A stretch of DNA of 41,382 nt from an uncultured Bacteroidales bacterium (GTDB taxonomy: Bacteria > Bacteroidota > Bacteroidia > Bacteroidales > Bacteroidaceae), in NCBI GenBank assembly GCA_902773055.1, contig CACYCZ010000086.1, positions 1 to 41,382 of the forward strand, in the 5' to 3' direction. Below, in pieces: positions 1 through 8,100 of the stretch. Each line of letters begins with the position of its first letter. Within the stretch, counting starts at the first letter, position 1. The translations under genes were made by a program, and so were the position numbers. A model generated the notes under the pieces. The model did not search any database and had not been told where the DNA came from. It saw nothing but the letters and a program-made list of their open reading frames with translations.

Positions 1-107
1 ATTGAATCTTTCTTTTAATTAATGTGTTAAAATGTCCTTTCGGCTCTCATTTCTTGACCGTACCTTTTCAGACGCACTGGACCAAAAAAATTCAGCAGAA
101 ACCAGTA

Positions 108-139
108 AAAAAAGCGAAGCCGTAAGGCCTCGCTTTTTT
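108..139 (-). terminator. Rho-independent terminator after the GNAT gene
   Basis: A 14-bp stem (108-121 with 126-139, one A/C mismatch) closes on a GTAA loop. A-runs on the left and T-runs on the right allow it to work in both directions. It lies 20 bp past the stop codon of the minus-strand acetyltransferase. Bases 1-107 hold no gene that can be supported. Confidence 0.85.
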
Positions 140-159
140 ATTGTCTGCTAAATTGGAAT

Positions 160-660
160 TTATTTTAGTAAGCCATAAATGAGAATGTCATATACGTTAT
201 TATCCTTTATAGCTGCTTGGTACATGGTTCCTTCTTGTGCAAAGCCGTTCTTAAGTAAGACACGCTGAGACGCCAAATTGAGGTGGAAGACATTGGCGGT
301 AATTCGATTGAGCCCAAGTTCCTGTATGGCAATCTTGCATACTTGTCTCACTGCTTGACTCATCAGGCCGCGATTCCAGTATTCTTCCAATAACATGTAG
401 CCTAATTCTCCGTCAAGCCTGTATATGTCGGCTTTTCGTTCAACAGAAATGCTGCCAATGATTTTCCCATCTACAACTACAGCGCGGAAGATTCCATCAA
501 CGCCCTCGTTTTTCGCAACCATATTCAGCCACCAATCAGCATCTTCTTCCGTATATGGATTCGGCAATCTATCTGACAAGAATGTCCTGTCAACAGCATT
601 GCATAATTCTTTCAGTTCTTTTTTGTCAGTAAAAGACCATTTCCGCAATTCTACATCCAT
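160..660 (-). CDS. GNAT family N-acetyltransferase (RimJ/RimL-like)
   Basis: This 166-aa protein would transfer an acetyl group from acetyl-CoA to an amine; the substrate cannot be read from sequence. The fold order fits the RimJ/RimL-type GNAT group. A central strand pair (RAVVVDGKIIGSISVERK) is followed by the acetyl-CoA loop and helix around YWNRGLMSQAVRQV. The C-terminal signature NLASQRVLLKNGFAQEG is typical of the family. The length is normal for a single-domain member. It lies 131 bp downstream of the CE15-like gene on the same strand, and a terminator follows it. No clear promoter box was found in the gap, so it may be read from the upstream gene. The family assignment is firm and the function is open. 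Confidence 0.9.
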   Translation of the reverse strand: MDVELRKWSFTDKKELKELCNAVDRTFLSDRLPNPYTEEDADWWLNMVAKNEGVDGIFRAVVVDGKIIGSISVERKADIYRLDGELGYMLLEEYWNRGLMSQAVRQVCKIAIQELGLNRITANVFHLNLASQRVLLKNGFAQEGTMYQAAIKDNNVYDILIYGLLK

Positions 661-791
661 GTGCTAAAAGGGAAGTTTGTAGTTTCTGATGAAGACAAGG
701 AAATCTAGTGCTTCTTTGTTATTTCGTTTATAGCGGTATATACAATAGCAAGTGTCAAACAAATCATGCACAAATGGCTTCAGAAGTTGTT

Positions 792-2015
792 TTAATGCAG
801 TTTTTCGTCAGCAAAACGTATGTAAGCCGCCCAGTCGAAATCTGTAACGTCATGGATTCCAGTACGTATGTGATAGCCTACGCAGTCTTGCCATACAGGT
901 TCATTTTCTTTCGGGAAAGAATACCCTTCCAGGCTGTTTTTCCCATAGAGCTTATAAACCTTGCTTGCTTCTTTTAGTGACAGGAATTCTCCTCTTGGAT
1001 CTGCCCATCTGTCTTCTTTTGCACTGGCAACATACAATAAGCGTGGTGCTATCATTGCTAATAGTTCGTGTTGGTCAAAAGGCAGTTTGTCAGGATTGTC
1101 GGCATAGGTGGAATATGTATTGCAGAACCACCATGGGAAGGTTTTTGTAATGCGGGCAACTGTTTCGCCGTAATTGCGCCGTGAAAGCGCTGCACCGCTG
1201 CAGCCGGAATTGTTACTGATGACCATGTTGAACCGTTTATCTAAAGCACCAGCCCAAAGAGCGGTTTTCCCTAATCTGGAATGTCCGAGGATGATGCATC
1301 GCTTTTTATCAATATTCTTTAATGTCAGGAGATAATCCAACACTCTTGAACATCCCCAAGCCCAGGCGCATATCGCTTTGCCTGATGAAGCCTGCAGTTC
1401 ATTGTCATTATTGATTCCCCATAATGGTAAAACACTTTCGGTGGTATGCCCCTGAGCGTCATAGTAGGTATCATAATAATGGAAAGTAGCTACAGCGTAG
1501 CCTGAAGATATGATTCTCTCGTATGACCACCGGCTCTTTTGGTGCCCGCGTGGGTATGTACTGTATTGCGAAGCGATGACGGCTTCATCCTCGGTCGTTG
1601 ACTGGTTGCCTTGGAAGTTGGGGGATACAAATACCGGGCATTTCTTGATGTTTTTGGGCATATAGATAAGCACCAACATTTTTCGGCTTGTTCCGTTTCC
1701 TTGGAATGTGAATTCTACTTGGCGTCGTATCGCTTTTCCTCCGAGGGCATTGTTGCTTTCTTCCAGAATCTGCCAAGTTGTTTTAATATGTGTTTGGGGT
1801 ATGTTGCCATATTCGATATTGCCCAGCATGGCCAATATTTCCGGTCTGCGTACGGTTTCCCATATTTTTTTTGTTGTTACCTCTTGCCCGTTTGAGGTGA
1901 CAAACATTTCTGGCAGGACATAATTGCCTACCATGGATTCATCATAGTTGGCTTTTTGTGCAAAGCCGGCAAGGGTTAAGATTAATCCGCCGAAAAATAG
2001 GTTCATCTTATTCAT
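792..2015 (-). CDS. Secreted CE15-like glucuronoyl esterase (alpha/beta hydrolase)
   Basis: This 407-aa exported alpha/beta hydrolase resembles carbohydrate esterase family 15. Members cleave esters of 4-O-methyl-glucuronic acid, as in lignin-xylan links, in the periplasm or at the surface. A hydrophobic signal peptide ends near residue 20. The nucleophile elbow GHSRLGKTALWAG puts the catalytic Ser at about residue 246, in the GxSRxGK form typical of bacterial CE15. The block DQHELLAMIAPRLLYVAS and a late His (about 388, in GIHDVTDFDW) complete the expected layout. A second Met at codon 4 could also be the start. It has its own promoter at 2052-2081 and lies 93 bp after comEC. The substrate is inferred from family only. 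Confidence 0.85.
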   Translation of the reverse strand: MNKMNLFFGGLILTLAGFAQKANYDESMVGNYVLPEMFVTSNGQEVTTKKIWETVRRPEILAMLGNIEYGNIPQTHIKTTWQILEESNNALGGKAIRRQVEFTFQGNGTSRKMLVLIYMPKNIKKCPVFVSPNFQGNQSTTEDEAVIASQYSTYPRGHQKSRWSYERIISSGYAVATFHYYDTYYDAQGHTTESVLPLWGINNDNELQASSGKAICAWAWGCSRVLDYLLTLKNIDKKRCIILGHSRLGKTALWAGALDKRFNMVISNNSGCSGAALSRRNYGETVARITKTFPWWFCNTYSTYADNPDKLPFDQHELLAMIAPRLLYVASAKEDRWADPRGEFLSLKEASKVYKLYGKNSLEGYSFPKENEPVWQDCVGYHIRTGIHDVTDFDWAAYIRFADEKLH

Positions 2016-2051
2016 ATCGTATGATTTTTAAGGTTTTGTCATAGTGACAAA

Positions 2052-2081
2052 CAAATTTACATTTTTTTTTCGGCATAACAA
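2052..2081 (-). promoter_or_regulatory. Bacteroidetes-type promoter of the CE15-like gene
   Basis: On the minus strand the -7 box TAAATTTG (2059-2052) matches TAnnTTTG exactly. A TTG -33 element (2081-2079) lies 19 bp upstream. The box sits 36 bp before the start codon. Confidence 0.65.
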
Positions 2082-2108
2082 CAGTAAGAGTAAAGAAACG
2101 CCTTGTAA

Positions 2109-4121
2109 TTATTTTATAATTGTTTTTTTTGCTTTGAAGATTTTCTTCAGATCTTTTAAAGTTGATTTCCCGGCTTGTGTTACATATAGGATGTCAACTT
2201 CCATCGGTGTGTTCACGGTTTTGTTTTTCCATTCCTTGTCACTGACCATTACATAGCGCTTTCCTCCGAAACGGACAATGCCATGCGTGCAAGTGATGTG
2301 TCTGCTATGGTATGTTTTTTCAAATACAGGAGGCGATGAGATGCCATTGGTCTTCCAGAAAGTCTTAGCTATGGCATGGACGTGGGGAAACTGCATGCTG
2401 TCTGCCATCCAGAGGGCAGATTCTTTTTCTGAATAGATAAATTGAACGGCAGGACAGGATGAAATGTCATAGAAGATGACCTTGTCAGCTATTTTACGGG
2501 GCCGCTTGTCGTAGATGATGCTTCCAGCCAGGAGTGCAATGGAGAAAAAGGTGAGAGCCATCGCGTTGCGGGTTCGTTTTTCCCACAAGAGTACACATGC
2601 CACTGTGAGAAGATAGCACAATATCACCGTGGTCATAGAAGGATAGATTTCTATTGATGAGCACGGAATCTGGTGGATGGCGTTTAATGCCTGCAGCATG
2701 GAATGGGCGGTCAGCCGGATGAGATGGGTTATCCATAATGAGAGTGTCGGGAAGGCTGTAAAGGCAAACAGGCACATTGCACTGCCTAACAGAATATATG
2801 CACAAGGAATGACGACAAGGTTGCTCAAGAGGAAGGACAGGGGTAAAATATGAAATGTGTATGCCACTAATGGTGCAGTTGCTATTTGGGCTGCGACAGC
2901 GACATATATGAAGTCTGTTATCCGTGCCGGCCACTTTCCTGACGGGCGGAAACTCTCGTAAACGGGCTGGAGAAACAGAATGGCGGACACAGAGAGAAAG
3001 GATAATTGAAATCCTATGTCCATCAGTGACATAGGCTGTGCCAGCAATATTAGAATCGCAGCCAGCGCCAAGTGGTTTATGGGTACTCCCCGCCTGTTCC
3101 GGATGAGGAATAATAGCGTTATGGAGTACATCACTGCTGCTCGGATTAGCGATGTGTTCAGGCCTGTAAGCAAGGTAAACAGCCAGATAAAAGTTATGCA
3201 TGTCCCGACGGCAATCCAGCGTCCGCAGTTTTTCTGCATTATTGGGCGTAGCAAGAGCAGCAGCAGGTATACCAGAATGCCCAGATGCAGTCCCGAAAGT
3301 GCCAGTATATGGCTTGCTCCCGTTTCTGAGAATAATGTTCTTATGTCGTGTGTGAGGTTGTATTTGTCTCCCAGGGTAAGAGCGGAGACGATGGCATGTT
3401 CCTTTGTTCCCAAACCGATGGAAGAATAATGCCTGACCATGCTGTCACGAAATCGCTGGGTGCGGATTTTCAGGATTTTCCAGAATGACAAATGTGTATA
3501 CATCTGCTGTTTCAGTGGTTCTGATGCAAGCAGGAAATTCTTTCCGGCAAAAATGACTCCGCTGATTCCTTGGCGATGTTGCCATGAAGCATAGTCAAAG
3601 GTCATAGGGTTGTCGGCATTCTTAGGGGCGGATATGGTTCCATAGAACAAGAGGGCGTCACCTGCTGCAAGCGATGTCGACAGACTGTCGGCTGACAAGG
3701 TCAGGCTGATGTGGCGGTTGGTGTTGCGCCACAGCTTTCCTTCACTGTATTTAATCAGTTGTATGTCGCAGGTTACGGTCTTAGTCCTGAGTTGCGGAGA
3801 TGAGATGATGACGCCTTGGTTAAAGTGTGGTGCATCACTCCAATGTGCTATAGTTGCGTTGTAACTCTGCAGACAAAGTGCAGTCCCCAGTAAAATGAAA
3901 AATGTCATGGCCGCCATGCCGAATTTCTTTGCATTTGGCGATATGCGGTGTCTTGCCAGGATGAGCATCATGCCGCATGGGATAATGCTTCCAAGCGCAG
4001 GTATATACCAATATCTGCATGCTATGTCCCGTAGTGCCCAGCCGATGCTGATACCGATAATAAGGGGAATGGCAAAACGCAGGGCTTTTGCTTCCGACAG
4101 GGTATTTTCAAAAAGATTCAC
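2109..4121 (-). CDS. comEC: ComEC/Rec2-type DNA uptake channel protein
   Basis: This 670-aa inner-membrane protein belongs to the ComEC/Rec2 family, which carries incoming single-stranded DNA across the cytoplasmic membrane. The first 60 residues hold two membrane segments. A soluble region follows (about 60-230, DUF4131-like), containing GVIFAGKNFLL. The competence domain starts near SALTLGDKYNLTHDIR and HILALSGLHLGILVYLLLLLL and continues through many membrane helices to about residue 530. The last 130 residues occupy the position of the metallo-beta-lactamase-like domain, but no HxHxDH metal motif is visible. It starts 9 bp after rpe and shares that gene's promoter. No other competence genes are in the window, so uptake is inferred from family. 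Confidence 0.92.
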   Translation of the reverse strand: MNLFENTLSEAKALRFAIPLIIGISIGWALRDIACRYWYIPALGSIIPCGMMLILARHRISPNAKKFGMAAMTFFILLGTALCLQSYNATIAHWSDAPHFNQGVIISSPQLRTKTVTCDIQLIKYSEGKLWRNTNRHISLTLSADSLSTSLAAGDALLFYGTISAPKNADNPMTFDYASWQHRQGISGVIFAGKNFLLASEPLKQQMYTHLSFWKILKIRTQRFRDSMVRHYSSIGLGTKEHAIVSALTLGDKYNLTHDIRTLFSETGASHILALSGLHLGILVYLLLLLLRPIMQKNCGRWIAVGTCITFIWLFTLLTGLNTSLIRAAVMYSITLLFLIRNRRGVPINHLALAAILILLAQPMSLMDIGFQLSFLSVSAILFLQPVYESFRPSGKWPARITDFIYVAVAAQIATAPLVAYTFHILPLSFLLSNLVVIPCAYILLGSAMCLFAFTAFPTLSLWITHLIRLTAHSMLQALNAIHQIPCSSIEIYPSMTTVILCYLLTVACVLLWEKRTRNAMALTFFSIALLAGSIIYDKRPRKIADKVIFYDISSCPAVQFIYSEKESALWMADSMQFPHVHAIAKTFWKTNGISSPPVFEKTYHSRHITCTHGIVRFGGKRYVMVSDKEWKNKTVNTPMEVDILYVTQAGKSTLKDLKKIFKAKKTIIK

Positions 4122-4130
4122 TTGCCAGGA

Positions 4131-4781
4131 CTATGCTTTGAGGGCATTGATCTCCGCTATGGGGTCGGGGGCATTGAATATTGCACTGCCGGCAACCAGG
4201 ACATCGGCTCCGGCCTCAAAGAGTTGTGCCGCATTGGTGCGGCTGACACCTCCGTCAATTTCTATCAGTGCATCTGAACGGGCATCGTCAAGCATCTTAC
4301 GGAGCCGTTGTATCTTACCTAAAGTCTGCGGAATGAATTTCTGTCCGCCGAAACCGGGATTTACACTCATCAGGAGAATCAAGTCTACCTGATTCAGTAC
4401 CTCTTCTATGGTATACAGCGGTGTGGCAGGGTTCAGGACAATACCAGCTTTCATGCCGGCACTTTTTATTTGCTCAATGATGCGGTGGAGATGCGGGCAG
4501 GCTTCCTGGTGTACAGACATGAGATGTGCGCCCAGGGCTTTGACCTCCGGGATGAATTTTTCGGGGTGCTCTATCATGAGATGTACGTCCAGCGGTTTCC
4601 TGGCCGCTTTTGCCATAGCTTGCATGACGGGGAAACCAAAGGATATGTTGGGAACGAAGACGCCGTCCATTACGTCAAGATGTATCCAGTCGCATGCGCT
4701 GTCGTTGAGCATCTTAATATCGCGTTCCAGATGGCCGAAGTCGGCGGCCAGCATGGAAGGGGAAATCATTTTGGTTCTCAT
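4131..4781 (-). CDS. rpe: Ribulose-phosphate 3-epimerase
   Basis: Rpe interconverts D-ribulose 5-phosphate and D-xylulose 5-phosphate in the cytosolic pentose phosphate pathway. The 216-aa length is normal. The TIM-barrel signatures are all present: SPSMLAADFGHLERD at the N-terminus, WIHLDVMDGVFVPNISFG with the metal-binding His/Asp, LDVHLMIEHPEKFI, LLMSVNPGFGGQKFIP, and the phosphate-binding end IEIDGGVSRTNAAQLFEAGADVLVAGSAIF. The gene leads a two-gene operon with comEC (9-bp gap). A clear promoter lies just upstream. In many Bacteroides genomes fmt precedes this gene directly; here fmt is at the far end of the window. Confidence 0.97.
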   Translation of the reverse strand: MRTKMISPSMLAADFGHLERDIKMLNDSACDWIHLDVMDGVFVPNISFGFPVMQAMAKAARKPLDVHLMIEHPEKFIPEVKALGAHLMSVHQEACPHLHRIIEQIKSAGMKAGIVLNPATPLYTIEEVLNQVDLILLMSVNPGFGGQKFIPQTLGKIQRLRKMLDDARSDALIEIDGGVSRTNAAQLFEAGADVLVAGSAIFNAPDPIAEINALKA

Positions 4782-4805
4782 ATCGTCATGTCATTAAATC
4801 ATACA

Positions 4806-4836
4806 CAAAGTTAGGTATTTATTCCTGCTCTGCAAA
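4806..4836 (-). promoter_or_regulatory. Promoter of rpe-comEC
   Basis: The minus strand carries -7 box TAACTTTG (4813-4806) with -33 TTTG (4836-4833) and a 19-bp spacer. This is a full match to the Bacteroidetes housekeeping consensus, 25 bp before the rpe start. Confidence 0.75.
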
Positions 4837-4994
4837 ATGTTCCGGGATGTTTCAGCATGAAGTCAGTGTTTGTGGACTGACTTTTCTTGTTCTGATTTGT
4901 TTTTTCTTATGGCAGGGGAGAATTAATAAAAATTAATATTGGTTAATATATTTTTAATACATGGTATAGATTGATTTTTTTTGCAGGCCATGCA

Positions 4995-5070
4995 GTTTTT
5001 GCTGGCAGGCCTGCGGGTTGAATCTGGCAGGCCTGCCAGTGAAAACTTGTAGGCCTGCAAAATTCACCCC
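4995..5070 (+). repeat. GCAGGCCTGC palindromic intergenic element, copy 1
   Basis: The element contains a 10-bp palindrome GCAGGCCTGC (5005-5014), a perfect 16-bp palindrome CTGGCAGGCCTGCCAG (5024-5039) and a third core TAGGCCTGCA (5050-5059). An ungapped 76-bp match to 26298-26373 has about 69 identical bases and the same spacing of all three cores. It lies about 240 bp before the start of the DPP-IV gene and is oriented like that gene. Confidence 0.9.
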
Positions 5071-5278
5071 TTCTGTAATGCCTTCTGGCAGGTGTCTTAT
5101 GGTGTGGGACAAAATGTTGCCAGTCGTGTTAATGATTGTTAATTTTTGCATGGTTCTTGTCGGCCGGAAGAGCCTGTCGCCCATTCTGTGGGGTAGCTGA
5201 AGAAAAAAATAATGGTGTTGCAAATGGTGGACCGTTACAAAATAATCCCTTTTTAATTCCGTCGACAGGTTTATTTTG

Positions 5279-5286
5279 TAATTTTG
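5279..5286 (+). promoter_or_regulatory. -7 box of the DPP-IV gene
   Basis: TAATTTTG matches TAnnTTTG exactly and lies 20 bp before the ATG. No clear TTTG -33 element was found. Confidence 0.55.
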
Positions 5287-5306
5287 TAAGATAAACCCTA
5301 TATATT

Positions 5307-7508
5307 ATGAAATATCTATTTTCTATATTGTTGTTGAGTGTAACAGGATTCTGCACAGGTTTCGCCAAGAATGCTGTTTCATTAAAGCAGATTGTCAACA
5401 ATGAGTTTAAGGCAGAGACATATAGTGGCGTAACGCCCTTGAACGATGGTGAGAGTTTTGCACGCATCAGTGCCGATGGGAAGCAAATCTTAAAATATTC
5501 CTTCAAGACTGGTCAGCAGACGGGTGTGCTCTTTGACGCCGGCAGCGCTAAGGGTAATAAAGTGCAGTCTGTTGAGGGCTATATCCTGTCTCCAGACGAA
5601 AGCCGCATATTGATACAGACATCAACGGTGCGCCGCTACCGCCGTTCTTTTACGGCAGAGTATATGTTGTATACCATAGTGAACAAGACGGTGGAACCGT
5701 TGTCCAAAGGAGGCCCGCAGGAGCAGCCGGCTTTCTCGCCCGACGGCAATCAGATAGCCTTTGTGAGAAACAATAATATATATCTTGTCAAACTGCTGTT
5801 TAACAACAGTGAAAGTCAGGTGACTCAGGACGGCAGGCAGAATGCGGTCCTCAACGGTATTCCCGACTGGGTCAACGAGGAGGAGTTTGCCGCTGTAAGG
5901 TCATTTGATTTCAGCGCAGACAGCAAAATGTTGGCATGGATTCGATACGACGAGAAGAACGTGTCGACGTATGATATACAGATGTTCAAGGGGATGTCAC
6001 CCTCCAAGAATGACAACAGTCTCTATCCGGGCGTATATACCTATAAGTATCCCAAGGCAGGAACGGCCAATTCACGGGTGAGTGTGCAGACTTATGATAT
6101 CAAGAGCCATGTCTTGCGCACTATGGACCTGCCGGTGGACAGCGAGGCCTATATCCCCTGCATCAAATTTACGGATACGCCCGACCAGTTGGCTATTGTG
6201 ACTTTGAACCGCCATCAGGATCAGATGGATATCTATATGGGCAATGCCCGTTCACGCATATGCAAGCTCGTCCTGCGTGAAAAGGATGAAAGATATATCC
6301 GTGAAGAATCCTACAGGCAGCTGGCGTTCTATGGCAACCATTTTGTCATGATGAGCGACCGCAGCGGTTACAGACAGCTGTACTGGTTCTCTGCTACAGG
6401 CCAGTTGGAGAAGCAGATAACGTCTGGCAATAATGAGGTGATAGATTTCTATGGCTATGACCCGGCCACGCAGTCATTCTGTTACACGGCGTATGATGAC
6501 AGTCCGTTGCGTACGGCTGTATTCAGGACTGACTTGAAGGGCAAGACAAAGAAACTGACTACACAACAAGGTGTCAACAAGGCTGTCTTCAGCAAGAATT
6601 TCAGATATTTCATCAATGAATATTCCAATATGACCACGCCTCCTGTCACAGCCTTGTGCAGTGCCGAAGGCAAAGTCGTCAAGACACTTGTTACCAATGA
6701 AGAACTCAAGAACAAGCTTTCCGGCTATGATTTGAGCCAAAAGGAATTCTTCACCTTCAAGACCGGCGAAGGCATAGAACTGAACGGATGGATGATGAAG
6801 CCGGCGGGCTTTAATCCCGGCAGGAAATATCCTGTTGTACTTTACCAGTATTCCGGCCCCGGCTCACAGGAAGTCAAGGACGAGTGGGGTACAGGTTTTT
6901 ATGCCGGAGGATTGTTGGAAAGTTATTTCAACAGTCAGGACATCATAGTTGTCTGTGTAGACGGTCGCGGAACAGGTGGCAGAGGTGCCGATTTTGAAAA
7001 ATGTACCTATCTGAATCTGGGCAAGTTTGAGGCGCGCGACCAGGTGGAAACGGCTATGTATTTAGGGACATTGCCTTATGTAGACAAGGACAATATCGGC
7101 ATATGGGGCTGGAGTTACGGCGGATTCAATACACTGATGAGTATGAGCGAAGGGCGTCCGGTCTTCAAATGTGGTGTTGCCGTGGCACCTCCTACTGATT
7201 TCCGTTTCTATGATACAGTGTATACGGAGCGTTTCATGCGCACGCCCGGTGAAAACGGCGACGGCTATGACTACAACGCCATCACCCGTGCTGATAAATT
7301 GCACGGGGACCTGCTTATCTGCCACGGACTGGCCGACGATAATGTTCATTTCCAGAATACGGCAGAATATGCCGAGGCTCTGGTACAGGCTGGCAAGCAG
7401 TTTGACATGCAGGTATATACCAACCGTAATCACAGTATTTATGGTGGCAATACCCGTGTACACTTGTTTACTAAGATAACAAACTATTTCAAGACGCATC
7501 TGAGATAG
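5307..7508 (+). CDS. Dipeptidyl-peptidase IV (S9B serine peptidase), exported
   Basis: This 733-aa exported peptidase should release X-Pro (or X-Ala) dipeptides from peptide N-termini in the periplasm. A signal peptide covers about residues 1-21. The N-terminal beta-propeller holds the PDWVNEEEF motif, matching the substrate-amine-binding double Glu of DPP-IV. The C-terminal alpha/beta-hydrolase domain has the nucleophile elbow GWSYGG (Ser about 603), the acid in HGLADDNVHF (Asp about 677) and His about 709 in NRNHSIYGG. The length is normal for Bacteroidetes DPP-IV. It is a single-gene unit with its own -7 box and a bidirectional terminator downstream. A repeat element lies 240 bp upstream. 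Confidence 0.95.
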   Translation: MKYLFSILLLSVTGFCTGFAKNAVSLKQIVNNEFKAETYSGVTPLNDGESFARISADGKQILKYSFKTGQQTGVLFDAGSAKGNKVQSVEGYILSPDESRILIQTSTVRRYRRSFTAEYMLYTIVNKTVEPLSKGGPQEQPAFSPDGNQIAFVRNNNIYLVKLLFNNSESQVTQDGRQNAVLNGIPDWVNEEEFAAVRSFDFSADSKMLAWIRYDEKNVSTYDIQMFKGMSPSKNDNSLYPGVYTYKYPKAGTANSRVSVQTYDIKSHVLRTMDLPVDSEAYIPCIKFTDTPDQLAIVTLNRHQDQMDIYMGNARSRICKLVLREKDERYIREESYRQLAFYGNHFVMMSDRSGYRQLYWFSATGQLEKQITSGNNEVIDFYGYDPATQSFCYTAYDDSPLRTAVFRTDLKGKTKKLTTQQGVNKAVFSKNFRYFINEYSNMTTPPVTALCSAEGKVVKTLVTNEELKNKLSGYDLSQKEFFTFKTGEGIELNGWMMKPAGFNPGRKYPVVLYQYSGPGSQEVKDEWGTGFYAGGLLESYFNSQDIIVVCVDGRGTGGRGADFEKCTYLNLGKFEARDQVETAMYLGTLPYVDKDNIGIWGWSYGGFNTLMSMSEGRPVFKCGVAVAPPTDFRFYDTVYTERFMRTPGENGDGYDYNAITRADKLHGDLLICHGLADDNVHFQNTAEYAEALVQAGKQFDMQVYTNRNHSIYGGNTRVHLFTKITNYFKTHLR

Positions 7509-7524
7509 TCTGAAAGTAAATCCC

Positions 7525-7603
7525 GCACGTCCTTGTGCAAGGCCGGTTTCGGCCGAAGGGGAACAGCATAAAGAAAAGGGTACATTCCAGATGTACCCTT
7601 TTC
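7525..7603. terminator. Bidirectional terminator between DPP-IV and a lipoprotein gene
   Basis: The main hairpin is a perfect 13-bp stem (7573-7585 with 7591-7603) with a 5-base loop, A-rich on the left and T-rich on the right. Two small hairpins precede it: 7525-7538 (GCAC/GTGC) and 7541-7554 (GGCCG/CGGCC). It serves the two convergent genes. Confidence 0.85.
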
Positions 7604-7621
7604 CTGATGTATAGAGAGAAG

Positions 7622-8061
7622 TTATTTTACTCCGCCTTTTTCGTTTTGTGCCTTAGTGGCTTCAAAGATGCTTTTTACCTGTGCCTTGTTGAGGCCGGCA
7701 AAGTCTTCAGTCATGTCTTCGATAATGACATTGCCGTTACGGGAGAATTTAGACATGTCAATGGTCTTGTCGCCTTCAAGGGACGCCCATGCCTCATCAG
7801 CATATTTTTTATTGCTATAGCTCTCTTCCAGGATGCATGTGGTCAATATATTATTAGAACCAAAGGTGGCTGTCATAGTCTGTGTCAGGACATCTTTCCA
7901 CACACTGGTCATAATCAGTTGGTTGCTGGTTTCCTGAATTGTTACGGTAGCTTTGAGTGTTGAGGGGTCGCCGCCGTCGTTGTCGTCATCGTCACTGCTG
8001 CATGAAGTGAAGCAAGCCATGCTTACAAATAAACAAACGAGTAAATAAAAAACTTTTTCAT
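7622..8061 (-). pseudogene. Small lipoprotein gene with a one-base frameshift in its signal peptide
   Basis: From 8020 down to 7622 an open frame encodes 132 aa starting MACFTSCSSDDDD, with a lipobox Cys directly followed by an Asp-rich stretch. The hydrophobic signal sequence that should precede it is missing from this frame. It is present one frame off, beginning at the ATG at 8061-8059: that frame stops after 12 codons, but one more A in the A5 run (8058-8054) would give MKKVFYLLVCLFVSMACFTSC, a textbook lipoprotein leader of about 146 aa in all. The gene follows the OmpA-domain gene by 39 bp and is probably its operon partner. The mature domain is not recognised. The change may be a real mutation, a phase-variable homopolymer or a sequencing error. 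Confidence 0.75.
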
Positions 8062-8100
8062 AAGATAAAATAATTAAAAGGTTAATAAAAAAAGAAATAT

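Larger units (their letters stand above)
4814..5306. other. Divergent intergenic region between rpe and the DPP-IV gene
   Basis: This 493-bp gene-free stretch holds three things: the -33 element for rpe, a small hairpin (4860-4867 with 4876-4883, 8-bp stem) with a T-rich flank, and copy 1 of the GCAGGCCTGC palindromic element (4995-5070). A weaker continuation of the element runs to about 5170. The DPP-IV promoter is at the right end. No convincing protein gene was seen; short frames across the repeat are discounted. Confidence 0.7.

Noticed and set aside
5018-5200. Open frames across the GCAGGCCTGC element (also 26264-26587) sharing a short NLAGLP...RPAKFTP segment
   Set aside because: The shared peptide follows directly from the repeated DNA. 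Similarity stops with the repeat and third-position changes do not dominate, so I treat both as non-coding.
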